Of a DNA stretch of 39,768 bases, positions 9,061 through 21,600 are shown piece by piece. Source of the DNA: Schoenoplectus triqueter. Lineage: Eukaryota; Streptophyta; Magnoliopsida; Poales; Cyperaceae. The DNA is taken from contig CAXKVV010000238.1 in the NCBI GenBank assembly GCA_964058805.1, positions 1 through 39,768 of the forward strand, read 5' to 3'. Numbering within the stretch: the stretch's first letter is position 1; each line of letters begins with the position of its first letter. The translations under genes and the position numbers were made by a program. The notes beneath the pieces were generated by a model, which saw nothing but the letters and a program-made list of their open reading frames with translations, ran no database searches and had not been told where the DNA came from.

Positions 9061-9265
9061 AGATCATTAGTGCTAAGGAAGGTGATTAATCTAACCAGCC
9101 AATCACAACATGCCAACTCAGCTCAATTAACCCTAATCATGCACTAATCAGTTGCTAATGACACTTGTAAGCCTAAACACAGAGGTCTTACAGGTGGGGC
9201 CCGCTAGTCAGGTTTATGAGTCTATGGCACACGAGCAAATAGCAAGCCAAGTCTACACAGATATA

Positions 9266-9439
9266 CTAGTTGGAATTTAAATGAGAGAGAAGAATGCATG
9301 TACCTGACGCTGGTGAGCCGCTTCTCTTCCTCTGCTTTGGTTCACATGCACCAGGAGCAGCTACACTAGGAGAAGCCTCTTCCTTCTTCCCTCTCATTTT
9401 CTTCTTCTTCCCGATCATCTCCACAACTGATGGCGCCAT
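9266..9439 (-). other. Small antisense open frame with basic motifs, possible first exon
   Basis: On the minus strand an ATG at 9439 opens a 57-codon frame ending at 9266. Its N-terminal half is basic and low-complexity, with KKKKMRGKK near residues 11-19 and KQRKR near residues 35-39, which resemble nuclear localisation signals. A consensus donor CAG/GTACAT lies at 9304/9303, so the frame could be a 45-codon first exon. I do not recognise the protein and see no convincing second exon. Some Tat-lineage LTR elements carry extra antisense frames (family knowledge), which is the only context for this one. It may be chance. Confidence 0.25.
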
Positions 9440-10333
9440 CAATGGAGATCAAGCAAAGCACACAACTTCAGATCAATTGCTTCTAACCCTGCTACTTTAT
9501 GCAAAGGAGAGAAGGTATGTGAAGTTAGATTTTGAAATAATGCAGTGAAGGAAAAGATATGGCAGAGAGAAACACCTTGGTCCAAAATTTAGAACTTGCA
9601 AATCGAAGCTTGAAACTTGTAATTAATGACTGGGAGAGCTTCCTAGGCCTAAGGCGATGATGTTAGAGCAAAAATTGAGAAGAGTTGAGTGCTGGAAGGG
9701 GGAGATGCACTAGCTCACAATTCGGCCTAGAGATGAGTTGATTGAACACTATGCCAGAGCTATCAAATCGATATGAGAAATGCACAAAGAGTTGTCTGAA
9801 ACTAAGAGAATTGGATTAAAACTTTGAGATGCAAGAAATAAGCAAAGGATCAAGGTGAAAGATTGAGGCTTGGTTATGAGCTTTTGAAGGAAGAACGATG
9901 TAAATTCGATCAATTATTGTAAAATTGAGCTAGGGGAGGATGCAAGCAGCTTATAAAGGAGTGAATTGAAGTTCAGAAGAGTCTAGAAGGGGCTAGAAGA
10001 GCTTGAGAAGTTGTGAAGGCCGAATAATGACAAATCAGTAAATAAAAAAAAGGCATAACTACCTCTAGGCAGTTGCATATTACTTTGGTAATTAGGGACT
10101 TGGTTCAGTGAACCATAAGGTGCAAAATAAGCAACTTGAGTGAGTGAAATAATGCACCAAGTTCAATTGAATTGAGAGGAGTCAAATTTGATCAAATAAC
10201 TCAATTATCAATAAATATGGCTCAATCTCAATCGTTACTTGAAGTGAAGTGGAGGGCTATGATATGTCTAAGATGGCAATCCAAGTCAAAAATGATCAGC
10301 CAAACAGAGCCAAGAAGGTGGCCAATTGAAGTC

Positions 10334-10341
10334 TATATAAA
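10334..10341 (+). promoter_or_regulatory. TATA box of element B
   Basis: TATATAAA lies in GTCTATATAAACCAGC. About 45 bp downstream begins a purine-rich leader (10380-10430, GAGA and GAAGAA runs). Element A has a similar purine-rich stretch at 2790-2890 but only a weak CTATACAAG in the TATA position (about 2629). This is the best candidate for the LTR-like unit's promoter. Confidence 0.45.
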
Positions 10342-12158
10342 CCAGCAAATAAAAAAATATAAGGGGAGATAAAGGGATAGATACACATAGAGACACACAG
10401 AGAGAGAAGAAGAGAAGAAGCAAGCAGTAATCACACAACACCTACAACTCCTCAAGAACCTTAGAGAGCAAGTGAGAAGCTTATTCAACCGATTGATCTC
10501 AGCAAGTGTTGAGAACTCGGTACACACACCCCTTTTGTCCCAATCACAGTGAATTAGGGAGCTCCATATCAAGAAGAAGATAGAGGTAAGTGTTGTAATC
10601 GAAACCGAGAGCTTGAAATGCAATTGTGCTTGATTTTGATCAATTTAGTGAATTTTTAATATTATTATTTGTATTCTCGCATTTTCTTCTTTTATTTCAG
10701 TTGAATTCTTCAATTTTTTTGATTGAATCTCTTCTCTAAGTTGTCGCCTATTTATTTAGATCATTTCTTTGCTCCTTTCTTGATTGATTGAATGAACAAC
10801 GGATTGAATCGTATCTGTTAACAAAACTAGTCGAAGACCGAGTGATCTCCTAATTTAAATCACAGTAATCGATTGATCGAAGATCATTGACCTCTCAATC
10901 TTTGTGTTTCCAAGTAATTGTCTCAAGAATTCAGCTTTGAATCGATTAATTGATTGAAATTCTTGAAGATTTTCACTGGAACTCGAAACAGTATTACAAT
11001 TGTGCTTCTAAACATCATGATTGATCAAGTTATCAGCTTTGATTGATGCACATTATATAAACGATGAGTTCTATACCAAAGAGATCAAATGAATTTTGAT
11101 AATTGATTGGAAACATTGAGATTGATACCGAAGTGGCGATCGGTGCCAATTGCAGTTATTGTTTAATCATGATACCAAGCAAAAACAAAGGTAATTACGT
11201 CAATTGAATCACTGGTGATGATGACTGAGATTTAGAATTATGCAATTGAATCAATAATTGTAAGAAATTATGATCGAAATAACTCAATTTGAGAGAAGAA
11301 TGCAATCGGTACCAACCGGTACAGAACTAGTGAAAAGAAAGTCAATGTCGACGATCCACTGCACCGATGCACGATCGGAGTATACCAATCGACTCCTCAC
11401 ATCAAGGCGATGCTAATAGTGGTGACTGATCTTCGATCAGGCCACCGGAGTAATAAGATCATATCTCTAGCGCGTATCTCAAAGCACAGGAGAAGAGAGA
11501 TAAAAGAGAACTGTCTCTGCACCAATCTTGGAGGATCACACGAATCCTAAAGTAGATCAAGGGATATGAGTTATTGAACAGTTAGGAAATCAAAGCAGGG
11601 ATTAATATGGGCCTTTGATCCATCTAACACCAATCTCAATTCAATCTGGTGGCCCAAATAAGAACAAAGTTAAATAAGAGATCTGTGCTAATCTCAACAC
11701 ATATCCAATGGCCTGGATTAAAGCCCAATCTATTAAGTCCAATAGTTAATTAATAACAGAAAATTAAAAATAAAGAGTAAATAAATTATTGGAAAATGTT
11801 CCCAAACTCCAAATTGACTCAAATTTATTTCTATTTTTTTTTGTTTTTCATAACATTTTCTATATAAAAAATATTTTAGTTTTAAGAATTTTACTGTACT
11901 AATTTTTTTAAAGCAAAATGATATTATTTGCTTTTTTTCTGTTTGTTATTTCGGCTATTATAAAATCTCAAAAATCTAAATAAAATACTAGATAATAGCC
12001 AAGTTATTTCTTGTCATTTTGTGACTCATTTTCTACAGGAATAAGTAGAATTTGAAGTAAAATATACATAACAAGAATAAAATAATAATAATAATAATAA
12101 ATAAATGAATAATAATAATAATAAAAATAAAATATGATAAAAATAAATAATAGGAAAT
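10342..12158. other. Non-coding interior of element B
   Basis: No convincing gene. It holds a purine-rich leader, sequence similar to A 3300-3360 (GATCTCAGC...GAGAACTC), GGTACC-containing stretches near 11304, and an AT-rich segment (about 11740-12158) with (AAT)n runs near 12080-12130. Open frames on the minus strand in the AT-rich part are low-complexity phenylalanine/tyrosine/isoleucine strings and are not genes. Confidence 0.6.
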
Positions 12159-12605
12159 AAGGAATCGTTGTAACGATTCCCTGAATCGTTATACGGTTCA
12201 TCAGATCATTGAAACGCTTCACAAGACGTTGGCAACGCTTTGACTATTATCTGACAAGTCAACATGTTATGAGGAATCGTTGTAACGATTACTTGAATCG
12301 TTATACGGTTCATCAAATCATTATAACGCTTCACAAGACGTTAGCAACGCTTTGACCATTCTCTGACAAGTCAACATATGTTAAAGAATCGTTGTAATGA
12401 TTTTTTGAATTGTTGTAATGATTTTCTAAAACGTTGAACGATATATAGAGCGTTAGCAACGTTTTGACCCCTATTGACTAATTCTCTGACAAGTCTAATA
12501 TCTTCTGAAAGCGTTGTAACGGTTTGTGGAAATGTTATAACGATTTGTTGAAGTGTTGTAATGGTTTGTTAAATCGTTACACGATCTCTAGAATGAGAAT
12601 GATCA
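12159..12605. repeat. Palindrome-rich repeats in element B
   Basis: Counterpart of A 4760-5040. The first palindrome (12161-12180) is GGAATCGTT-GT-AACGATTCC with perfect 9-bp arms. Further copies carry AATCGTTGTAACGATT, GCAACGCTTTGAC and GCGTTAGCAACG forms. Units end CTCTGACAAGTCAACAT as in A. The series ends just before the truncated hairpin at 12603. Confidence 0.78.
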
Positions 12606-12623
12606 ACAAGATGATGATGCACC

Positions 12624-15600
12624 TTTTTAGTATTTATGGAGCCTGAAATGATGAAAAACTCAAATAACTTGTTTGAACAGCAGTTTTTAATGCATTCGAA
12701 TTAAGTTTTATGTAAAATTAGTGTCCTAGAATTTTTATATTCAACATTTAATTATATTAGCATACGATTGATATTATTAGGAGTTTTTGTACGAATTTGT
12801 ACGAAATTATGAGTAGTTACAAAGCCAAAAATGTCGAAAAACTCGAACAACCTTTTTAAACAGCTTTTTAATGCATCATATTTAAGTTTTGTGCATAATT
12901 AGCGTCGTAAAATATTTGTATCGAACTGTTAATTGAAAAATCTTAAAAGAGACTTAGTTACGAGTATTTATATTAAATTGCACGAATTTATGTGTATTTA
13001 TGAGGTAAAAAATGATGAAAAACTCAAACACTTATTTAACAGCAGTTTTTAATGCATCCGAATTAAGTTTTTTTGTCCAAAATTAGTGTCATACAATGTT
13101 CATGTTGAACATTTAATTATAAAAATATATAATAGATAATATTAGTGGCATTCATATTAATCTGTACCAATTTATGTACGGTTATGAGGACAAATATGAT
13201 TAAAAATTCAAGCACTATTTTTCACCAACAATTATTAATTCTTTTGAGTTAAGTTTAGTTCGAAAATACTTTGCAGAATATTCATATTGAGGGTTTAATC
13301 ACGAAAATAGTTTGTAGACATTATTAGGAGCATTTGTTCAACTTTGCATGAAATTATGTGTTGACGTGGGGCCAAAATGACTAGAAAATAAAACAATAAG
13401 TTCAAACAGCAGTTTTTAATGTATCCAAATTAAGTTTCTGCAAAATTTGTGTCGTAGATTTTTTCATATAGTAGTTAATTGACATGAATTTGTGTCGTAG
13501 AATTTATATTAATTGACATGAATTTACGTATAGTTATAATGATGAAAAACCCAAACAACTTATTTTAAAAAATAGTTTTTAACGCATCTGAGTTGAGTTA
13601 TGTGCGAAAGTATTATTTAGAAATGAGGACATAAAAATTATTAGCAGTATCCGTATGGCATTTACTAAATTATGTGTAGAAATGAGGACAAAATGATTAA
13701 AAACACCAACTGGTCGTTTAAACAAGAGTTTTTAATGTATCCGAATGATGGTTTGAGTAAAATTAGTGTCGTGGAATGTTAGTATTGAAGTGTTAAGTGA
13801 AAAATCATATACTAGACATAAGTAGGAGTATTTATATTAATTTTCTGGAATTTATGGTATGCTACGAGACCAAAATAATGAAAAACTCAAACAACTTTTT
13901 TAAATGGCAGTTTTTAATGCATACAAATTTAGTTTTGTGCAAATTAGTGTCGTAGAATCTTCATATTGAATATTTAGTTCTAAAAACATATAATATACAA
14001 TATTATGGATATTCATATGAATTTGCTCCAAGTTATGTATAGTTATGATGCCAAAAAAGATTAAAAACTCAAACACCTTGTTGAGATGACAGTTTTTAAT
14101 GCATCCGAGTTAAGTTATGTGTGAAAGTACTATCGTAGAATATTTATATTTAAGAGTCAATCATAAAAACAGTTAATAGACATTATTAGAAGTATACGTA
14201 TGACTTTGCAGGATATTATGTGTTGAAACAAGACCACAATTTTAAAAATGCAAACAACTTGTTTATAGAGCAGTTTTTTAACACATCTGGTTGATGTTTT
14301 TGAGCAAAATTAGTGTCGTAGAATTTTAATATTGAAGCTCTGATTGAAAATTCTTGTACTAGACATAATTAGGAGCATTGATATTAATTTTCACAAATTT
14401 ATGAGTAGTTACGACGCCAAAAATGATGAAAAACTAAAACAACTTATTTTTAGTGCACCCGAATAAAGTTTTGTGCAAAATTAATATCATAGGATCTTCA
14501 TATTGAACATTTAGTTATAAAAATATAAAACATAAAATATAAGAGGCATTCGTATGAATTTGCATCAATTTATGTGCAGTTATGTTGCCAAAAATGATTA
14601 AAAACTCATACAGTCTGTTTAAATAATAGAAATTGATGCTTTTAAGTTTAGCCGAAAATACAGTCATAGAATATTAAATTGAAGAGCTAGTCATAAAAAT
14701 AATTAACTGACATTACTCAGAATATACATATGATTTCTGCCTGAAATTATGTGTAGGAACGAGCCCAAAATGATTAAAAACGCAATAAACTTTTTGAACG
14801 GCAGTATTTAATGCATACGGATAAAGTTTTGAGAAAAAATAGTGTCATAGAATGTTAATATTAAAGAGCTAATTGGACAAACTAATGAAAGATAATTAGG
14901 GTTATTTATATGAATTTGAACGAATTTTTAGTATTTATGGAGCCTGAAATGATGAAAAACTCAAATAACTTGTTTGAACAGCAGTTTTTAATGCATTCGA
15001 ATTAAGTTTTATGTAAAATTAGTGTCCTAGAATTTTTATATTCAACATTTAATTATATTAGCATACGATTGATATTATTAGGAGTTTTTGTACGAATTTG
15101 TACGAAATTATGAGTAGTTACAAAGCCAAAAATGTCGAAAAACTCGAACAACCTTTTTAAACAGCTTTTTAATGCATCATATTTAAGTTTTGTGCATAAT
15201 TAGCGTCGTAAAATATTTGTATCGAACTGTTAATTGAAAAATCTTAAAAGAGACTTAGTTACGAGTATTTATATTAAATTGCACGAATTTATGTGTATTT
15301 ATGAGGTAAAAAATGATGAAAAACTCAAACACTTATTTAACAGCAGTTTTTAATGCATCCGAATTAAGTTTTTTTGTCCAAAATTAGTGTCATACAATGT
15401 TCATGTTGAACATTTAATTATAAAAATATATAATAGATAATATTAGTGGCATTCATATTAATCTGTACCAATTTATGTACGGTTATGAGGACAAATATGA
15501 TTAAAAATTCAAGCACTATTTTTCACCAACAATTATTAATTCTTTTGAGTTAAGTTTAGTTCGAAAATACTTTGCAGAATATTCATATTGAGGGTTTAAT

Positions 15601-18600
15601 CACGAAAATAGTTTGTAGACATTATTAGGAGCATTTGTTCAACTTTGCATGAAATTATGTGTTGACGTGGGGCCAAAATGACTAGAAAATAAAACAATAA
15701 GTTCAAACAGCAGTTTTTAATGTATCCAAATTAAGTTTCTGCAAAATTTGTGTCGTAGATTTTTTCATATAGTAGTTAATTGACATGAATTTGTGTCGTA
15801 GAATTTATATTAATTGACATGAATTTACGTATAGTTATAATGATGAAAAACCCAAACAACTTATTTTAAAAAATAGTTTTTAACGCATCTGAGTTGAGTT
15901 ATGTGCGAAAGTATTATTTAGAAATGAGGACATAAAAATTATTAGCAGTATCCGTATGGCATTTACTAAATTATGTGTAGAAATGAGGACAAAATGATTA
16001 AAAACACCAACTGGTCGTTTAAACAAGAGTTTTTAATGTATCCGAATGATGGTTTGAGTAAAATTAGTGTCGTGGAATGTTAGTATTGAAGTGTTAAGTG
16101 AAAAATCATATACTAGACATAAGTAGGAGTATTTATATTAATTTTCTGGAATTTATGGTATGCTACGAGACCAAAATAATGAAAAACTCAAACAACTTTT
16201 TTAAATGGCAGTTTTTAATGCATACAAATTTAGTTTTGTGCAAATTAGTGTCGTAGAATCTTCATATTGAATATTTAGTTCTAAAAACATATAATATACA
16301 ATATTATGGATATTCATATGAATTTGCTCCAAGTTATGTATAGTTATGATGCCAAAAAAGATTAAAAACTCAAACACCTTGTTGAGATGACAGTTTTTAA
16401 TGCATCCGAGTTAAGTTATGTGTGAAAGTACTATCGTAGAATATTTATATTTAAGAGTCAATCATAAAAACAGTTAATAGACATTATTAGAAGTATACGT
16501 ATGACTTTGCAGGATATTATGTGTTGAAACAAGACCACAATTTTAAAAATGCAAACAACTTGTTTATAGAGCAGTTTTTTAACACATCTGGTTGATGTTT
16601 TTGAGCAAAATTAGTGTCGTAGAATTTTAATATTGAAGCTCTGATTGCAAATTCTTGTACTAGACATAATTAGGAGCATTGATATTAATTTTCACAAATT
16701 TATGAGTAGTTACGACGCCAAAAATGATGAAAAACTAAAACAACTTATTTTTAGTGCACCCGAATAAAGTTTTGTGCAAAATTAATATCATAGGATCTTC
16801 ATATTGAACATTTAGTTATAAAAATATAAAACATAAAATATAAGAGGCATTCGTATGAATTTGCATCAATTTATGTGCAGTTATGTTGCCAAAAATGATT
16901 AAAAACTCATACAGTCTGTTTAAATAATAGAAATTGATGCTTTTAAGTTTAGCCGAAAATACAGTCATAGAATATTAAATTGAAGAGCTAGTCATAAAAA
17001 TAATTAACTGACATTACTCAGAATATACATATGATTTCTGCCTGAAATTATGTGTAGGAACGAGCCCAAAATGATTAAAAACGCAATAAACTTTTTGAAC
17101 GGCAGTATTTAATGCATACGGATAAAGTTTTGAGAAAAAATAGTGTCATAGAATGTTAATATTAAAGAGCTAATTGGACAAACTAATGAAAGATAATTAG
17201 GGTTATTTATATGAATTTGAACGAATTTTTAGTATTTATGGAGCCTGAAATGATGAAAAACTCAAATAACTTGTTTGAACAGCAGTTTTTAATGCATTCG
17301 AATTAAGTTTTATGTAAAATTAGTGTCCTAGAATTTTTATATTCAACATTTAATTATATTAGCATACGATTGATATTATTAGGAGTTTTTGTACGAATTT
17401 GTACGAAATTATGAGTAGTTACAAAGCCAAAAATGTCGAAAAACTCGAACAACCTTTTTAAACAGCTTTTTAATGCATCATATTTAAGTTTTGTGCATAA
17501 TTAGCGTCGTAAAATATTTGTATCGAACTGTTAATTGAAAAATCTTAAAAGAGACTTAGTTACGAGTATTTATATTAAATTGCACGAATTTATGTGTATT
17601 TATGAGGTAAAAAATGATGAAAAACTCAAACACTTATTTAACAGCAGTTTTTAATGCATCCGAATTAAGTTTTTTTGTCCAAAATTAGTGTCATACAATG
17701 TTCATGTTGAACATTTAATTATAAAAATATATAATAGATAATATTAGTGGCATTCATATTAATCTGTACCAATTTATGTACGGTTATGAGGACAAATATG
17801 ATTAAAAATTCAAGCACTATTTTTCACCAACAATTATTAATTCTTTTGAGTTAAGTTTAGTTCGAAAATACTTTGCAGAATATTCATATTGAGGGTTTAA
17901 TCACGAAAATAGTTTGTAGACATTATTAGGAGCATTTGTTCAACTTTGCATGAAATTATGTGTTGACGTGGGGCCAAAATGACTAGAAAATAAAACAATA
18001 AGTTCAAACAGCAGTTTTTAATGTATCCAAATTAAGTTTCTGCAAAATTTGTGTCGTAGATTTTTTCATATAGTAGTTAATTGACATGAATTTGTGTCGT
18101 AGAATTTATATTAATTGACATGAATTTACGTATAGTTATAATGATGAAAAACCCAAACAACTTATTTTAAAAAATAGTTTTTAACGCATCTGAGTTGAGT
18201 TATGTGCGAAAGTATTATTTAGAAATGAGGACATAAAAATTATTAGCAGTATCCGTATGGCATTTACTAAATTATGTGTAGAAATGAGGACAAAATGATT
18301 AAAAACACCAACTGGTCGTTTAAACAAGAGTTTTTAATGTATCCGAATGATGGTTTGAGTAAAATTAGTGTCGTGGAATGTTAGTATTGAAGTGTTAAGT
18401 GAAAAATCATATACTAGACATAAGTAGGAGTATTTATATTAATTTTCTGGAATTTATGGTATGCTACGAGACCAAAATAATGAAAAACTCAAACAACTTT
18501 TTTAAATGGCAGTTTTTAATGCATACAAATTTAGTTTTGTGCAAATTAGTGTCGTAGAATCTTCATATTGAATATTTAGTTCTAAAAACATATAATATAC

Positions 18601-21600
18601 AATATTATGGATATTCATATGAATTTGCTCCAAGTTATGTATAGTTATGATGCCAAAAAAGATTAAAAACTCAAACACCTTGTTGAGATGACAGTTTTTA
18701 ATGCATCCGAGTTAAGTTATGTGTGAAAGTACTATCGTAGAATATTTATATTTAAGAGTCAATCATAAAAACAGTTAATAGACATTATTAGAAGTATACG
18801 TATGACTTTGCAGGATATTATGTGTTGAAACAAGACCACAATTTTAAAAATGCAAACAACTTGTTTATAGAGCAGTTTTTTAACACATCTGGTTGATGTT
18901 TTTGAGCAAAATTAGTGTCGTAGAATTTTAATATTGAAGCTCTGATTGCAAATTCTTGTACTAGACATAATTAGGAGCATTGATATTAATTTTCACAAAT
19001 TTATGAGTAGTTACGACGCCAAAAATGATGAAAAACTAAAACAACTTATTTTTAGTGCACCCGAATAAAGTTTTGTGCAAAATTAATATCATAGGATCTT
19101 CATATTGAACATTTAGTTATAAAAATATAAAACATAAAATATAAGAGGCATTCGTATGAATTTGCATCAATTTATGTGCAGTTATGTTGCCAAAAATGAT
19201 TAAAAACTCATACAGTCTGTTTAAATAATAGAAATTGATGCTTTTAAGTTTAGCCGAAAATACAGTCATAGAATATTAAATTGAAGAGCTAGTCATAAAA
19301 ATAATTAACTGACATTATTCAGAATATACATATGATTTCTGCCTGAAATTATGTGTAGGAACGAGCCCAAAATGATTAAAAACGCAATAAACTTTTTGAA
19401 CGGCAGTATTTAATGCATACGGATAAAGTTTTGAGAAAAAATAGTGTCATAGAATGTTAATATTAAAGAGCTAATTGGACAAACTAATGAAAGATAATTA
19501 GGGTTATTTATATGAATTTGAACGAATTTTTAGTATTTATGGAGCCTGAAATGATGAAAAACTCAAATAACTTGTTTGAACAGCAGTTTTTAATGCATTC
19601 GAATTAAGTTTTATGTAAAATTAGTGTCCTAGAATTTTTATATTCAACATTTAATTATATTAGCATACGATTGATATTATTAGGAGTTTTTGTACGAATT
19701 TGTACGAAATTATGAGTAGTTACAAAGCCAAAAATGTCGAAAAACTCGAACAACCTTTTTAAACAGCTTTTTAATGCATCATATTTAAGTTTTGTGCATA
19801 ATTAGCGTCGTAAAATATTTGTATCGAACTGTTAATTGAAAAATCTTAAAAGAGACTTAGTTATGAGTATTTATATTAAATTGCACGAATTTATGTGTAT
19901 TTATGAGGCAAAAAATGATGAAAAACTCAAACACTTATTTAACAGCAGTTTTTAATGCATCCGAATTAAGTTTTTTTGTCCAAAATTAGTGTCATACAAT
20001 GTTCATGTTGAACATTTAATTATAAAAATATATAATAGATAATATTAGTGGCATTCATATTAATCTGTACCAATTTATGTACGGTTATGAGGACAAATAT
20101 GATTAAAAATTCAAGCACTATTTTTCACCAACAATTATTAATTCTTTTGAGTTAAGTTTAGTTCGAAAATACTTTGCAGAATATTCATATTGAGGGTTTA
20201 ATCACGAAAATAGTTTGTAGACATTATTAGGAGCATTTGTTCAACTTTGCATGAAATTATGTGTTGACGTGGGGCCAAAATGACTAGAAAATAAAACAAT
20301 AAGTTCAAACAGCAGTTTTTAATGTATCCAAATTAAGTTTCTGCAAAATTTGTGTCGTAGATTTTTTCATATAGTAGTTAATTGACATGAATTTGTGTCG
20401 TAGAATTTATATTAATTGACATGAATTTACGTATAGTTATAATGATGAAAAACCCAAACAACTTATTTTAAAAAATAGTTTTTAACGCATCTGAGTTGAG
20501 TTATGTGCGAAAGTATTATTTAGAAATGAGGACATAAAAATTATTAGCAGTATCCGTATGGCATTTACTAAATTATGTGTAGAAATGAGGACAAAATGAT
20601 TAAAAACACCAACTGGTCGTTTAAACAAGAGTTTTTAATGTATCCGAATGATGGTTTGAGTAAAATTAGTGTCGTGGAATGTTAGTATTGAAGTGTTAAG
20701 TGAAAAATCATATACTAGACATAAGTAGGAGTATTTATATTAATTTTCTGGAATTTATGGTATGCTACGAGACCAAAATAATGAAAAACTCAAACAACTT
20801 TTTTAAATGGCAGTTTTTAATGCATACAAATTTAGTTTTGTGCAAATTAGTGTCGTAGAATCTTCATATTGAATATTTAGTTCTAAAAACATATAATATA
20901 CAATATTATGGATATTCATATGAATTTGCTCCAAGTTATGTATAGTTATGATGCCAAAAAAGATTAAAAACTCAAACACCTTGTTGAGATGACAGTTTTT
21001 AATGCATCCGAGTTAAGTTATGTGTGAAAGTACTATCGTAGAATATTTATATTTAAGAGTCAATCATAAAAACAGTTAATAGACATTATTAGAAGTATAC
21101 GTATGACTTTGCAGGATATTATGTGTTGAAACAAGACCACAATTTTAAAAATGCAAACAACTTGTTTATAGAGCAGTTTTTTAACACATCTGGTTGATGT
21201 TTTTGAGCAAAATTAGTGTCGTAGAATTTTAATATTGAAGCTCTGATTGCAAATTCTTGTACTAGACATAATTAGGAGCATTGATATTAATTTTCACAAA
21301 TTTATGAGTAGTTACGACGCCAAAAATGATGAAAAACTAAAACAACTTATTTTTAGTGCACCCGAATAAAGTTTTGTGCAAAATTAATATCATAGGATCT
21401 TCATATTGAACATTTAGTTATAAAAATATAAAACATAAAATATAAGAGGCATTCGTATGAATTTGCATCAATTTATGTGCAGTTATGTTGCCAAAAATGA
21501 TTAAAAACTCATACAGTCTGTTTAAATAATAGAAATTGATGCTTTTAAGTTTAGCCGAAAATACAGTCATAGAATATTAAATTGAAGAGCTAGTCATAAA

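Larger units (their letters stand above)
7461..12623 (+). mobile_element. Element B: right-truncated relative of element A
   Basis: It starts TGTTTAGCTTTGAAAAAA, which aligns with the start of element A, and is likewise inserted in a satellite monomer. Segments near 7800-8510 match A 1080-1800: both carry ATGCCAAGCCAGTATTTTGA, TTATTTGGCAGAGAC and ATCAAGGGCTGAGATT. The last part (12159-12605) matches A's palindromic repeats. B has about 250 bp extra near its start and about 1.5-1.8 kb extra between 8560 and 10330. It stops at 12623 inside the hairpin that A carries at 5048-5075, so the counterpart of A's last 1.3 kb, including all family-1 and family-2 hairpins, is missing. There is no right target duplication; the presumed left one would be CCAAT. 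No retroelement proteins are visible. Confidence 0.72.
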
